A stretch of 64,000 nt of DNA, from contig NZ_KI421517.1 in NCBI RefSeq assembly GCF_000473365.1, positions 1,918,745 to 1,982,744 of the forward strand, written 5' to 3'. This stretch comes from Adhaeribacter aquaticus DSM 16391 (GTDB lineage Bacteria; Bacteroidota; Bacteroidia; Cytophagales; Hymenobacteraceae). Both the position numbers and the translations under genes were made by a program. How positions within the stretch are numbered: position 1 is the stretch's first letter; every line of letters starts with the position of its first letter. Shown piece by piece: positions 9,577-17,726 of this stretch. The notes under the pieces are model-generated. The model was given only the letters and a program-made list of their open reading frames with translations. It was not told where the DNA came from and made no database searches.

Positions 9577-10851
9577 TTACAATCCGGTAGCAACAGTTTT
9601 CAGGCCTCGCTCCTGCACTAAGTTTTCTCTTACTTTCAGCTGCCGATATACTTGTAGCGGTTGTAAAGCAGCACCGGCTCGTAAACGGGCTTCGGCTACC
9701 AGGGGGCGTACATCGGTGCGGAAGGCTTGCTGTAAGATTTCTTGGGCCCGAACCACATCGTTTTTTTGCTGCGCTTCATTCAATGCTTCCCGGTCTACCA
9801 GTAATGCCTGGGCATAAGCCAGCATAATGGCTTCTACTGATTGCAGTAAATCTTCTAATGGATCTTTCACGTTATGCGAAGCATCAATCATCCACCCTAA
9901 GTCGGTGCTGTGGTTCATACCCCGGGCATCCATACCTTCCACTAGTTCATTAAAGATCAGGAATAACTGGTATGGCTTAATGCTGCCTACGGTTAAATCA
10001 TCATCACCGTATTTGGAATCGTTGAAGTGAAAGCCCCCTAGTTTTTCTTCCATTAGCAGCAAAGCTACAATCTGCTCAATGTTAGCATTAGGTAAGTGAT
10101 GACCTAAATCAACCAAGGTAAAAGCTTTGGGTCCCAGTTTGTTGGCGTACAAAAAGGATTGTCCCCAGTCGCCAACGGTAGTCGAGTAAAAATTAGGTTC
10201 AAAGGCTTTGTATTCCACAAACATTTTCCAGTCGTCGGGCAGGGCGGCATATACTTCCTGTAAACCCTCCAGCGTATTCTGAAAGGCTTTACGGAAGTTT
10301 AACTGCCCCGGGAAACAGGAACCATCCGATAACCATACAGTCAAAGATTCAGAACCCAGTTCCACGCCGTACTTAATTACTTCAATATTATGATCAATGG
10401 CTTGCTGACGCACGGCTTTGTCTACGTGCTGCATGGAGCCAAACTTGTAGCTATGCTTCTGGTTAGGCTGGTCCTGAAACGTATTGGAGTTCATGGCATC
10501 AAAGCGGATGCCGTGCTGAGCGGCTAAGGCTTTAATATTAGCCGCATTGGACGGGATATCCCAGGGAATGTGTAGGGAAATAGCCCCACTGGAGTTGTTG
10601 AGTTTATGCAGCAGGCCAATGTCTTCTATTTTTTCTTCCAGGCTGCGAGGTTCGCCGCCGCCGCCAAAACGGCCAAAGCGGGTGCCGCCGGTACCTAAGG
10701 CCCAGCTGGGTATGGCTACCTGAAAATCAATCAGCTTTTGCAGGATACCTTCGGCATTGGAAATTTCAGAAGCAAGGTATTCAAACCGGCGCCTGTGCGC
10801 GGAGAGCCCAGCTTCATTTAGCTCCTGTATTTTATAATTTTCTACTTGCAT
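9577..10851 (-). CDS. rhaI: L-rhamnose isomerase (Pseudomonas/Rhizobium-type sugar isomerase)
   Basis: This 424-residue TIM-barrel enzyme should convert L-rhamnose to L-rhamnulose. It belongs to the RhaI type rather than the enterobacterial RhaA type. Metal-binding residues are visible in the expected order: Glu in FVEYKAFEPNF (about 215), Asp in TLVDLGHHLPN (about 250), His in GGFHFNDSKYGDDD (about 275) and Asp in the same motif. Length fits the family. It starts 34 bases after the mutarotase stop and runs directly into the kinase gene, so the three are probably co-transcribed. Confidence 0.92.
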   Translation of the reverse strand: MQVENYKIQELNEAGLSAHRRRFEYLASEISNAEGILQKLIDFQVAIPSWALGTGGTRFGRFGGGGEPRSLEEKIEDIGLLHKLNNSSGAISLHIPWDIPSNAANIKALAAQHGIRFDAMNSNTFQDQPNQKHSYKFGSMQHVDKAVRQQAIDHNIEVIKYGVELGSESLTVWLSDGSCFPGQLNFRKAFQNTLEGLQEVYAALPDDWKMFVEYKAFEPNFYSTTVGDWGQSFLYANKLGPKAFTLVDLGHHLPNANIEQIVALLLMEEKLGGFHFNDSKYGDDDLTVGSIKPYQLFLIFNELVEGMDARGMNHSTDLGWMIDASHNVKDPLEDLLQSVEAIMLAYAQALLVDREALNEAQQKNDVVRAQEILQQAFRTDVRPLVAEARLRAGAALQPLQVYRQLKVRENLVQERGLKTVATGL

Positions 10852-10885
10852 AAGCGTAATTTGGTGGTTAGGTGGTTCGGGTAGA

Positions 10886-11200
10886 CTAAGGTAAGTAAAA
10901 TACTTCGGGTAAGGGTTTGCTCACTGGTGAATGGTCTGGATTCGTTTCCATAATATCCTGCATGTACGCCCACCACTTTTGCATAATTGGCTGCTCCGGC
11001 AATTTATCCAGAACAGTCGGATTTTCAGCTTGCAGGTAAGCAAACAGGCTATTGGTTTCGAGGTCCAGAAAAATAGCGTATTCACTGATGCCGTTTTCTT
11101 TTAACAGGCTCTGCAGTTCCGGCCAGATTTCGTCGTGCCGCCGTTGGTATTCGGCTTCGTAGCCTTTAAACACCTGCATCTTAAATGCCATTCTTGTCAT
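10886..11200 (-). CDS. rhaM: L-rhamnose mutarotase
   Basis: The 104-residue protein interconverts alpha and beta anomers of L-rhamnose, feeding the isomerase. It matches the RhaM family over its whole length: MAFKMQVFKGYEAEYQRRHDEIWPE-like N-terminal region, ENGISEYAIFLD, SLFAYLQ, and the Trp pair in MQKWWAYM followed by MET near the C-terminus. His22 is the likely catalytic residue. The start at 11200 (MTRMAF) could also be the second Met at codon 4, which aligns better with short family members. It heads the rhaM-rhaI-rhaB run, with a 528-bp repeat-containing gap upstream. Confidence 0.92.
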   Translation of the reverse strand: MTRMAFKMQVFKGYEAEYQRRHDEIWPELQSLLKENGISEYAIFLDLETNSLFAYLQAENPTVLDKLPEQPIMQKWWAYMQDIMETNPDHSPVSKPLPEVFYLP

Positions 11201-11326
11201 ACCTTAAATTTACCTGTTTTCTTCTTTCTTAAAAGGTTTACTAGCTTTTGACTTGCTTTAGATTTTTACCTGGCTATCTTTTGAAAAAGTACCTCTTTCA
11301 GGGTATTGGTTCCAACTGTCTACTTA

Positions 11327-11485
11327 GATCCGTGTTCGCTCATGGCCGCGGGACCTCGTTTGATCACGGGGGTAGGGCCCTCTATAAGGACGGGCTAGCC
11401 TTCTCGTTCCTCATTTCGTCGGAATGCCTGCAGTACCGGAATTCTAGCAGGCCCTTACCGCACAAACTGGAAAATTTTCTTCGTT
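11327..11485 (+). repeat. Composite repeat copy B (longer copy)
   Basis: The copy contains GCTCATGGCCGCGGGACC, a GGGGGTAGGGCCCTC block, and GGAATTCTAGCAGGCCCTT, in the same order as copy A at 7234-7345. GC content is well above the flanking sequence. Like copy A it lies about 20 bases before a GTCATCCTGAGC hairpin. Confidence 0.7.
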
Positions 11486-11504
11486 GCACCCACCTTTGCC
11501 TTTT

Positions 11505-11605
11505 GTCATCCTGAGCTTGTCGAAGGATCTAATCCATACCGCCAAGCAGCGTGTTTCATCAGCATAAAAAGTATTACTTAGATTCCTCGACAAGCTCGGA
11601 ATGAC
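11505..11605. repeat. Dispersed GTCATCCTGAGC hairpin repeat
   Basis: The left arm GTCATCCTGAGCTTGTCGAA begins at 11505. The right arm CTCGACAAGCTCGGAATGAC ends at 11605. The arms pair over about 20 bases with a few mismatches, and the loop is about 50 bases. Confidence 0.8.
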
Positions 11606-11728
11606 TCTTCAGCAACTCCTTAGAAACTACTAACCTCCAGTTAAATTCTCCAACAGAGTCATCCTCAGCAACCCCATAATTGATATTGTTCTTAAACCTT
11701 CTCCTGTTTTTAGAGAATACGAACCTGT

Positions 11729-13858
11729 TTACCTTAAAAATGCTGCAGCAACGCCGCCGTCTACATTCAGGATGTTGCCCGTAGATTTATCTAGTAAACC
11801 ACTGACAAACAGGAAGCAGGCGTTGGCAATATCCTGGGGTAAAATGCTTTCGTTCATGAGGGTCCGCTTGGCATAATAAGCCGGTAATTCTTCTACCGAA
11901 ATACCATAAGCTTTGGCACGACCTTCGGCCCAGCCGCCGGCCCAGATATTGGAGTCGGCAATTACGGCATCAGGATTTACGGAATTTACCCGAATTTTAT
12001 CGACACCTAATTCGGCGGCCAATAAGCGGGTTAAGTGGGCCTGGGCCGCTTTGGCTGAGCCGTAACCCGCATTATTCGGGCCGGCAACTACTGAGTTCTT
12101 GGAAACAATGTTGATAATATCGCCGCCAATATTTTGTTTGCGCATCACTTCTACTGCGGCCTGGGTAACAAGAAACTGGCCTTTCACCAGTACATCGTAA
12201 AGCAAATCCCAATCTTTTTCGGTATGATCCGCGATGGACTTAGAGATAGATAAACCGGCATTGTTCACTACAATATCCATACCCCCGAAAGCTAAGGCGG
12301 CAATATCAAAAGCTTCCTTTATTTGCCCGCTATTGGTTACATCCAAAGTAGCAGTAGTATAAGCATCCTTGCCAAACTGCTTTTTAAATTCCTCTCCTGC
12401 TCCGGCTAAACGTTCCGTGTTCATATCGTTCAGGATTACGACAGCGCCTTCCTCTACAAACTTTTTCGTAATAGCTTTGCCAATTCCCCCGGCACTACCG
12501 GTAATCAAAGCAATTTTACCCGATAAGGCTTTTGGTTTGGGCATGCGTTGCAACTTGGCTTCTTCTAACAGCCAGTACTCAATATTAAAAGCTTCCTGGC
12601 GCGGTAAGGAGGTATATTCCGAAATAGCTTCGGCTCCTTTCATTACGTTAATGGCATTGATGTAAAACTCGGAAGCTACGCGGGTAGTTTGTTTATCTTT
12701 TGAGAACGAAAACATGCCTACACCCGGGTACAGGATAATGACAGGATTAGTATCGCGTATAGCCGGGGAATTAGAGTGCTTACAGGTTTCGTAATAACTG
12801 GTGTACATCTGCCGGTAAGCCTCAAAAGCCGGGACTAATTTTTCCTTCAGGGCCTGTACATCCGACAAGTCTTCGTCCGGCGCTAAATCTAAAACCAACG
12901 GATTGATTTTGGTGCGCAGGAAGTGATCCGGGCAACTGGTACCCATTGGGGCCAAGCGTTCCAGATCGTTGGAATTAATAAATTCCATTACGCTGGGGGC
13001 ATCGGTAAAATGGCCGATCATGGGGTTATTACTGGAGCAAAAGCCACGTAATACAGGTGCTAAAGCAGCAGCTTGTTTCTTACGGGCTTCAGCATCCAGC
13101 TTTTGGACCAATTTTATACCACCAAACACTGGTCCATTTTTACCATAGTTATGTTCTAAATAAGCCGCACAGGTTTCAACTACTTCCAAGGTATTCAGGT
13201 AGCTTTCGTATGCCGTATCACCCCAGGTAAACAACCCGTGCGAACCCAGCATGATACCCCGGATATCCGGATTCAGATCTAAACACGCCCGCAGTTTTAA
13301 GCCCAGATCAAAACCCGGCCGCTGCCAGTCTACCCAGCCAATGGTGCCGCCGAATAACTCTTCAGTAATACGCTTGCCATCTTTGGCGGCGGCAATGGCA
13401 ATAGCTGCATCCGGGTGTAAATGATCAATGTGCTTAAAAGGCAAAAAACCGTGCAAAGGCGTATCAATGGATGGCGCTTTGGAACTCAGGTCAAAGATGC
13501 AGTGGTTAAACAATTCCACCATCTCGTCTTCCAATTCCAGGCCGCGGTATACATTTTTCAAGCTGCGCAACCGATCTACGTACAAAGCCGCCAGGCCGCT
13601 TTTATTTAGAGTGCCAATATCGCCGCCGGAGCCCTTGATCCACATTACCTCGGTTTCCTGGCCAGTAAGCGGGTCCGGGGCCATTACTTTGCAGGACGTA
13701 TTACCACCACCGTAGTTGGTTAAGCGTAAATCAGCGCCTAATAAATTAGACCGGTAAATCAATAAAGCTACTTCGTCGCCGGCCAGCTCGGCCGCTTTCG
13801 CCTCGTCCCACAAATAGCTTACATGTTTAAACGCAGTATTGGTCTCGGTTACAGACAT
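11729..13858 (-). CDS. rhaD: Bifunctional rhamnulose-1-phosphate aldolase / L-lactaldehyde dehydrogenase (class II aldolase + SDR fusion)
   Basis: The 709-residue protein fuses two steps of rhamnose breakdown. Residues about 1-420 form a class II aldolase-like domain (LTNYGGGNTSCK near 50, PLHGFLPFKHIDHLHPDA with the metal His residues, GIMLGSHGLFTWGD). Residues about 445-709 form a Rossmann SDR domain with TGSAGGIG, VVNNAGLS and the catalytic YGSAKAA pair. The fusion matches the family represented by B. subtilis RhaEW/YuxG, where the aldolase makes dihydroxyacetone phosphate and L-lactaldehyde and the second domain acts on the lactaldehyde. It lies 473 bases downstream of rhaT, separated from it by a tandem 169-bp repeat. 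Confidence 0.92.
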   Translation of the reverse strand: MSVTETNTAFKHVSYLWDEAKAAELAGDEVALLIYRSNLLGADLRLTNYGGGNTSCKVMAPDPLTGQETEVMWIKGSGGDIGTLNKSGLAALYVDRLRSLKNVYRGLELEDEMVELFNHCIFDLSSKAPSIDTPLHGFLPFKHIDHLHPDAAIAIAAAKDGKRITEELFGGTIGWVDWQRPGFDLGLKLRACLDLNPDIRGIMLGSHGLFTWGDTAYESYLNTLEVVETCAAYLEHNYGKNGPVFGGIKLVQKLDAEARKKQAAALAPVLRGFCSSNNPMIGHFTDAPSVMEFINSNDLERLAPMGTSCPDHFLRTKINPLVLDLAPDEDLSDVQALKEKLVPAFEAYRQMYTSYYETCKHSNSPAIRDTNPVIILYPGVGMFSFSKDKQTTRVASEFYINAINVMKGAEAISEYTSLPRQEAFNIEYWLLEEAKLQRMPKPKALSGKIALITGSAGGIGKAITKKFVEEGAVVILNDMNTERLAGAGEEFKKQFGKDAYTTATLDVTNSGQIKEAFDIAALAFGGMDIVVNNAGLSISKSIADHTEKDWDLLYDVLVKGQFLVTQAAVEVMRKQNIGGDIINIVSKNSVVAGPNNAGYGSAKAAQAHLTRLLAAELGVDKIRVNSVNPDAVIADSNIWAGGWAEGRAKAYGISVEELPAYYAKRTLMNESILPQDIANACFLFVSGLLDKSTGNILNVDGGVAAAFLR

Positions 13859-13942
13859 AAAATTTTTTAATTTTTAAGTGGTAAAATTTAAATTTTTCAC
13901 TCCTTATTTTCAATAATTTAAATCCATCCTTTTAAAACTGAG

Positions 13943-14111
13943 AAGCAGCAGCGGGTGGAGAAAATGACACTTCACTGTTCGAACGGTCAGCGAGTTTGAA
14001 GGGTCTTGACTTTTTTGCTTCCTTTTTGTGTCAAGACAAAAAGGAAGGCCCAGCCGGCGAGGCGAAAACTAACAAGGTAGAAAAGCCTCTGCTATATTCA
14101 TTAGGCAGACT
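13943..14111. repeat. 169-bp tandem repeat, unit 1
   Basis: The unit runs from AAGCAGCAGCGGGTGG to GGCAGACT. It contains a perfect 12-bp hairpin (CTTCCTTTTTGT at 14018-14029, ACAAAAAGGAAG at 14036-14047, loop GTCAAG). It also contains an overlapping alternative stem GTCTTGAC/GTCAAGAC (14003-14010 and 14030-14037). Unit 2 follows after three bases. Confidence 0.9.
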
Positions 14112-14114
14112 AAA

Positions 14115-14283
14115 AAGCAGTGGCGGGTGGAAAAATTGACACTTCACTGTTCGAGTGGTCAGCGAGTTTGAAGGGTCTTGACTTTTTTGCTTCCTTTTTG
14201 TGTCAAGACAAAAAGGAAGGCCCAGCCGGCGAGGCGGAAACTAATAAGGTAGAAAAGCCTCTGCTATATTCATTAGGCAGACT
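14115..14283. repeat. 169-bp tandem repeat, unit 2
   Basis: It has the same length as unit 1 and differs from it at only a handful of positions (for example TGGCGGG instead of CAGCGGG, and GAGTGGTC instead of GAACGGTC). The 12-bp hairpin and the competing 8-bp stem are both kept. It lies 48 bases after the rhaT stop on the minus strand. Confidence 0.9.
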
Positions 14284-14331
14284 TTTCCTCCCCTTACCCC
14301 TCCAGAGGAACACTTTCATCCAAAATCGCTT

Positions 14332-15390
14332 TCATGCCCCTAACGAATTACCATACCCAACCAGCAACACCGACAAAACAATTACCACAATACCGGTCAG
14401 GATAGTGCCGAACGTTTTCCGGCTCACCCCTTTCCATTCTTTTAACCCAATGCCCCACAAATTCGAAATCAGGATAATAAAGGCCATGTGCAAAATCCAG
14501 GAACTGGAGCCGTTACCCAATTTGCTTTCGCCCATCCCGTAAAAAAAGAACTGCAAAAACCAGATGGTACCGGCTAGCGCCGCAAAGAGAACATTCTTAC
14601 GAATGGGAGTTTGAGTATTGGTGTAGTCGCCGAAGCTTTTGTTGCGAATGTTTAATAATATGCACCAGATAAAATTGGTGGTCAGGCCACCCCAAAGCAC
14701 CACGACAAATATTACATTGTTCTGAAACAAAGGATTCGTGCCCCGGGCTACGGCCATTTCGGACATGGCACTGCCGGCCTCTATTCCAAAATTAAAACAG
14801 GCACTTAATACACCCGAGATAATGGCAACCAGTAATCCTTTCTTAATATCAAATTCATTAATACTGGCTTTCTTCTGGTCATCGGATAATTCGTTTTCTT
14901 TCATTTTCCCGGCCCGGCCACAAATTAAAATACCGGCCAAACACACCAACACGCCAACCAAAACTATCTGCCCGCCACTGGTTTGCAGCATACCCGAAAA
15001 TGTATTCTGGGAGCTGTTGGTAAATAAATCGCGGTAAATGGGTGGCACCAAGGAGCCAAAAGCCGACGTTAAGCCCAGCGCGACTGACATGCCCAGCGAC
15101 AGCCCCAGGTAACGCATGGCCAGGCCAAACGTTAAGCCGCCAATGCCCCAGAGCAGTCCCATAATATAGGTCCAGACTAACACCCGCGCCGGTGTATGGG
15201 TAATAATTTCCATAAAGTCCGGTACCGTCAGGAAAGCGGCCAGAAATGGAATAAACAGCCAGGAGAACAGCCCGCCAACGAGCCAGTAGCTTTCCCAGGC
15301 CCAGCCTTTTACTTTTTTATAAGGAATGTAAAAACTTCCTGAAGCGAACCCGCCCAAGAAATGGAACAAAATGCCCGAAATAACTTGCAT
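14332..15390 (-). CDS. rhaT: L-rhamnose/proton symporter
   Basis: The inner-membrane permease imports L-rhamnose with a proton. The start is placed at ATG 15390 (MQVISGILFHFLGGFAS), because RhaT proteins begin with this hydrophobic helix; an upstream ATG at 15468 would add 26 unconserved residues. About ten membrane segments are visible, and the hallmark sequence FASGSFYIPYKKVKGWAWE lies at residues 15-33. The C-terminus ends in a hydrophobic helix and GYGNSLGA. It is the promoter-proximal gene of the rhamnose series on this strand. Confidence 0.93.
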   Translation of the reverse strand: MQVISGILFHFLGGFASGSFYIPYKKVKGWAWESYWLVGGLFSWLFIPFLAAFLTVPDFMEIITHTPARVLVWTYIMGLLWGIGGLTFGLAMRYLGLSLGMSVALGLTSAFGSLVPPIYRDLFTNSSQNTFSGMLQTSGGQIVLVGVLVCLAGILICGRAGKMKENELSDDQKKASINEFDIKKGLLVAIISGVLSACFNFGIEAGSAMSEMAVARGTNPLFQNNVIFVVVLWGGLTTNFIWCILLNIRNKSFGDYTNTQTPIRKNVLFAALAGTIWFLQFFFYGMGESKLGNGSSSWILHMAFIILISNLWGIGLKEWKGVSRKTFGTILTGIVVIVLSVLLVGYGNSLGA

Positions 15391-15571
15391 ATCAGTGGTG
15401 GTATTTAACAAGTTCGCCAAAAAGAAAACTGTAACCTGATCTTCAGTTACGGTTTCTAAATGTAGCATTTCTACTTAAACCAACTGTCATGCACTGTTAT
15501 GGTTGAGATGTATTTTACAGGCAATTCAAATTCTAATAATTACTAGGAACTTTTAAAATGTTTATAATAAT

Positions 15572-16525
15572 TTATCTCTTAAATACATATTCTCTATGCC
15601 AAGCTAAATTAGTTGCCGCTGGATAATGTATACTTCCAAAGGGAAGATTCAAGGATTTGCCTTCAAGTTTTTTTAACGAATAAGCATTCCCTTCATCTTC
15701 AGCAATGGTAGGAGAAACCTTCACTCTTAATTCTTCATCCACTGTAATCATGCCTCGGTCAAAAGCGCGGTGTAAATTGGGACAAAGTGCCAATCCATTC
15801 GTTACACGGTCATCCTTACTTAAGCTAAATGGAACAATATGACACGCATCAATCAAAGAATAACCGTGTAGAGAACTGAGTCGCATACCTGAGAGACAAC
15901 AAGTAAAATTATATACTTATGGAATAAGCTTTTTAAATAAACCACCGCGCACAAACTGTTCCTCTTCATCGGTGTTTGGAGTTGGCAACAAATAAGTAGC
16001 AGTACTTTCGTTTAGTAGATATTTCTCTAAATTTTGGATATAGCCGCCACTTAGTTTGGATTTTAAATAATCATTTTTACTTTGGGCAAAGTATTTATCT
16101 AATAGGACTGTTTTAAGTATATTACGTGTTTCTTGGTTGAACACCAACAAGAATAAATCTTCAGTAAAATATCCATAATCAGTTACTTCATTTAAAGCTT
16201 TAAAACTGCCTGGATAAGCTGCAATGTTAATTCCAAGTTTAGCATTAATGTGCCAGAAGCCTTCGCCGGATAAATGATAAAAGGGCAAAACAAAGTCAGC
16301 ATTATGACCAGTGTTTACTAAAAGCATAAAATTTTCTTTATAAAGACCCACCAACTCCGGTGAGATAAAAATTTTATTATCCTTTATTTCGCCTTTCTCT
16401 AACAACTCTATAAAGGTTAACAACAAAATAGGCTTATGTGGCGCTTTTCCATATTTTGTAATCCCTTGTCTTAAGTGGCTAAACTTCTTTATGTAAGATT
16501 TAAGTATTTCCTGATTACCGATCAT
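15572..16525 (-). pseudogene. HNH endonuclease gene interrupted by one in-frame stop codon
   Basis: One reading frame runs from ATG 16525 to the stop at 15572 and would encode about 317 codons, but TAA at 15917-15919 splits it into 202 and 104 residues. Translation resumes in the same frame without loss of bases. The sequence reads GGLFKKLIP-stop-VYNFTCCLSGMRLSS, so only one codon seems changed (for example AAA to TAA). The N-terminal part carries RQGITKYGKAPHKPILLL, as in other HNH proteins of this kind. The C-terminal part has the nuclease core: CCLSG, DACHIVPFS and NGLALCPNLHRAFDRG. It is divergent from a second HNH gene. A readthrough product or a sequencing error remain possible. Confidence 0.8.
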
Positions 16526-16574
16526 TTGTTATTGAAATAGGAATTTGTTGTTAATTTATGAAAAATCATTAACT

Positions 16575-17348
16575 ATGGCCCATACTCTTTGGAGCAGAGA
16601 CGAATTAATTCTTGCCCTAAATTTATATTTAAAACTACCCTTTGGAAAGATTAGTCATAGAACTCCTGAAGTTATTCACTTATCTAATTTAATTGGTCGA
16701 ACGGCAAATTCAATTTCAATGCGTCTCAGTAACTTTGCAAGTGTTGATCCTTACCATCAGCAAAGAGGAGTTGGTGGTCTACCAGGAGGTAAGAAGCAAG
16801 TTGAACCTATATGGAACGAGTTCATCACTAGAAAAGAAGATCTGCTTTTTGAAAGCGAACGTATCTTGGCTGAAAAGGAGAATCAAACATTAGAAAACAA
16901 ATTCTCAACCCTTTTAACTGGAACCGAAGTTTTAGAAGGGAAAGTTAAAGTAAGAGAGGTTAAAACTAGAGTAAATCAGTATTTCTTTAGGCAGATGGTA
17001 ATGGCTAATTTCAATTTCACATGTGCAATTACTGGAATTTCCGTGCCCGATTTGTTAATTGCCAGTCATATAGTCCCTTGGTCCAAGAATGAAAAAGAGC
17101 GATTAAATCCGGAGAATGGCCTATGTTTATCCCCTCTGTACGACAAAGCTTTTGATAAAGGATTAATTGGAATTAATACTGATTTTAAAATAAAAATTTC
17201 AAAAGAATTAAAAAAAGCTGAAAAGGCATCATTCTTTAATCAATATTTTGGCATTTTTGAGATGCAGTCTATTCAATTACCTAAAAAGTATTTACCTAAG
17301 AAGGAGTTTTTGGAATATCATTCAGATGTAATTTTTAAACACTCCTAA
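16575..17348 (+). CDS. HNH endonuclease (HNH_2-type)
   Basis: About 257 residues. The start is placed at ATG 16575 (MAHTLWSRDELILALNLYLK), since the family usually begins with this helix; a TTG start at 16545 would add ten residues and overlap nothing. The N-terminal helical part (about 1-75) carries FGKISHRTPEVIHLSNLIGR, probably involved in DNA recognition. The C-terminal half carries the HNH core: CAITG, LLIASHIVPWS and NPENGLCLSPLYDKAFDKG. The usual second His-type position in the last motif is Tyr (PLYDKAFD). Such proteins are often solitary nucleases in defence-type regions. The gene is head to head with the interrupted HNH gene, 49 bases apart, so the two may share a promoter region. 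Confidence 0.82.
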   Translation: MAHTLWSRDELILALNLYLKLPFGKISHRTPEVIHLSNLIGRTANSISMRLSNFASVDPYHQQRGVGGLPGGKKQVEPIWNEFITRKEDLLFESERILAEKENQTLENKFSTLLTGTEVLEGKVKVREVKTRVNQYFFRQMVMANFNFTCAITGISVPDLLIASHIVPWSKNEKERLNPENGLCLSPLYDKAFDKGLIGINTDFKIKISKELKKAEKASFFNQYFGIFEMQSIQLPKKYLPKKEFLEYHSDVIFKHS

Positions 17349-17428
17349 TTATCATTATTAACAAAGACCGGAACTTCCAATTAGCTGAATTTCAAACCTT
17401 AGTTTAAATTGATGCGATAAAAAAACTA

Positions 17429-17690
17429 ATGTTAATTGATAAAATACTTTGGATAGAAACGCAAACTGGTAAGCTACTGAATTCCCGCAACAAAGGACGC
17501 GTAAAATTTTATTTTCCCGGCGGTAAGTACTTAGCTAGCGAAACCGATTTTGAAACAATTTATTTAGAAATATAGAAGAACTAACCGTTTCGCTTACCCC
17601 GGGTACGGAGCAATTTCGGGATATTTTCAGACCTAAGCCGACACGCACCCAGGAGGCATAGAAGTAAAATAACTGGCTACACATACCTGC
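17429..17690 (+). pseudogene. Decayed Nudix hydrolase copy
   Basis: The frame beginning at ATG 17429 reads MLIDKILWIETQTGKLL, then KGRVKFYFPGGK, closely matching the intact Nudix protein at 19453-19863. It is broken by a one-base loss just before GAAGAACTAACCGTTTCGCT, which creates a TAG. Further changes follow, and similarity fades near 17690. The Nudix box is also damaged (the segment after GGK reads YLASE instead of REAGE). It is a non-functional paralogue about 2 kb from the intact gene. Confidence 0.88.
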
Positions 17691-17726
17691 TAATAGGCTA
17701 CCAAAAACACCCTGAAATACATCAAC

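Larger units (their letters stand above)
11201..11728. other. Repeat-filled gap between rhaD and rhaM
   Basis: The 528-bp gap contains composite repeat copy B (11327-11485) and a hairpin repeat (11505-11605). It breaks what would otherwise be a compact rhamnose operon. An 88-codon plus-strand frame (11248-11514) overlaps the repeat and is judged spurious. Confidence 0.6.
13859..14331. other. Gap between rhaT and rhaD filled by a tandem duplication
   Basis: Of 473 bases, 341 are two near-identical 169-bp units (13943-14111 and 14115-14283). The remaining bases next to rhaD are AT-rich and may hold its promoter. No gene is present; a plus-strand frame across the second unit and the end of rhaT is spurious. 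Confidence 0.7.

Noticed and set aside
11248-11514. An 88-codon plus-strand frame in the rhaD-rhaM gap
   Set aside because: It coincides with composite repeat copy B and ends in the hairpin arm. Copy A does not preserve the frame, so it is best explained as a chance frame through a GC-rich repeat.
13943-14283. Resemblance to a CRISPR array
   Set aside because: There are only two 169-bp units, separated by three bases, with no short repeats and unique spacers. No cas genes are in the window.
14120-14542. A 140-codon plus-strand frame
   Set aside because: It runs through the second 169-bp repeat and then antisense into the well-supported rhaT gene. The sequence has no protein-like features.
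15391-15468. Longer RhaT start at ATG 15468
   Set aside because: The extra 26 residues are polar and not found in RhaT proteins, which begin at the hydrophobic helix starting at 15390.
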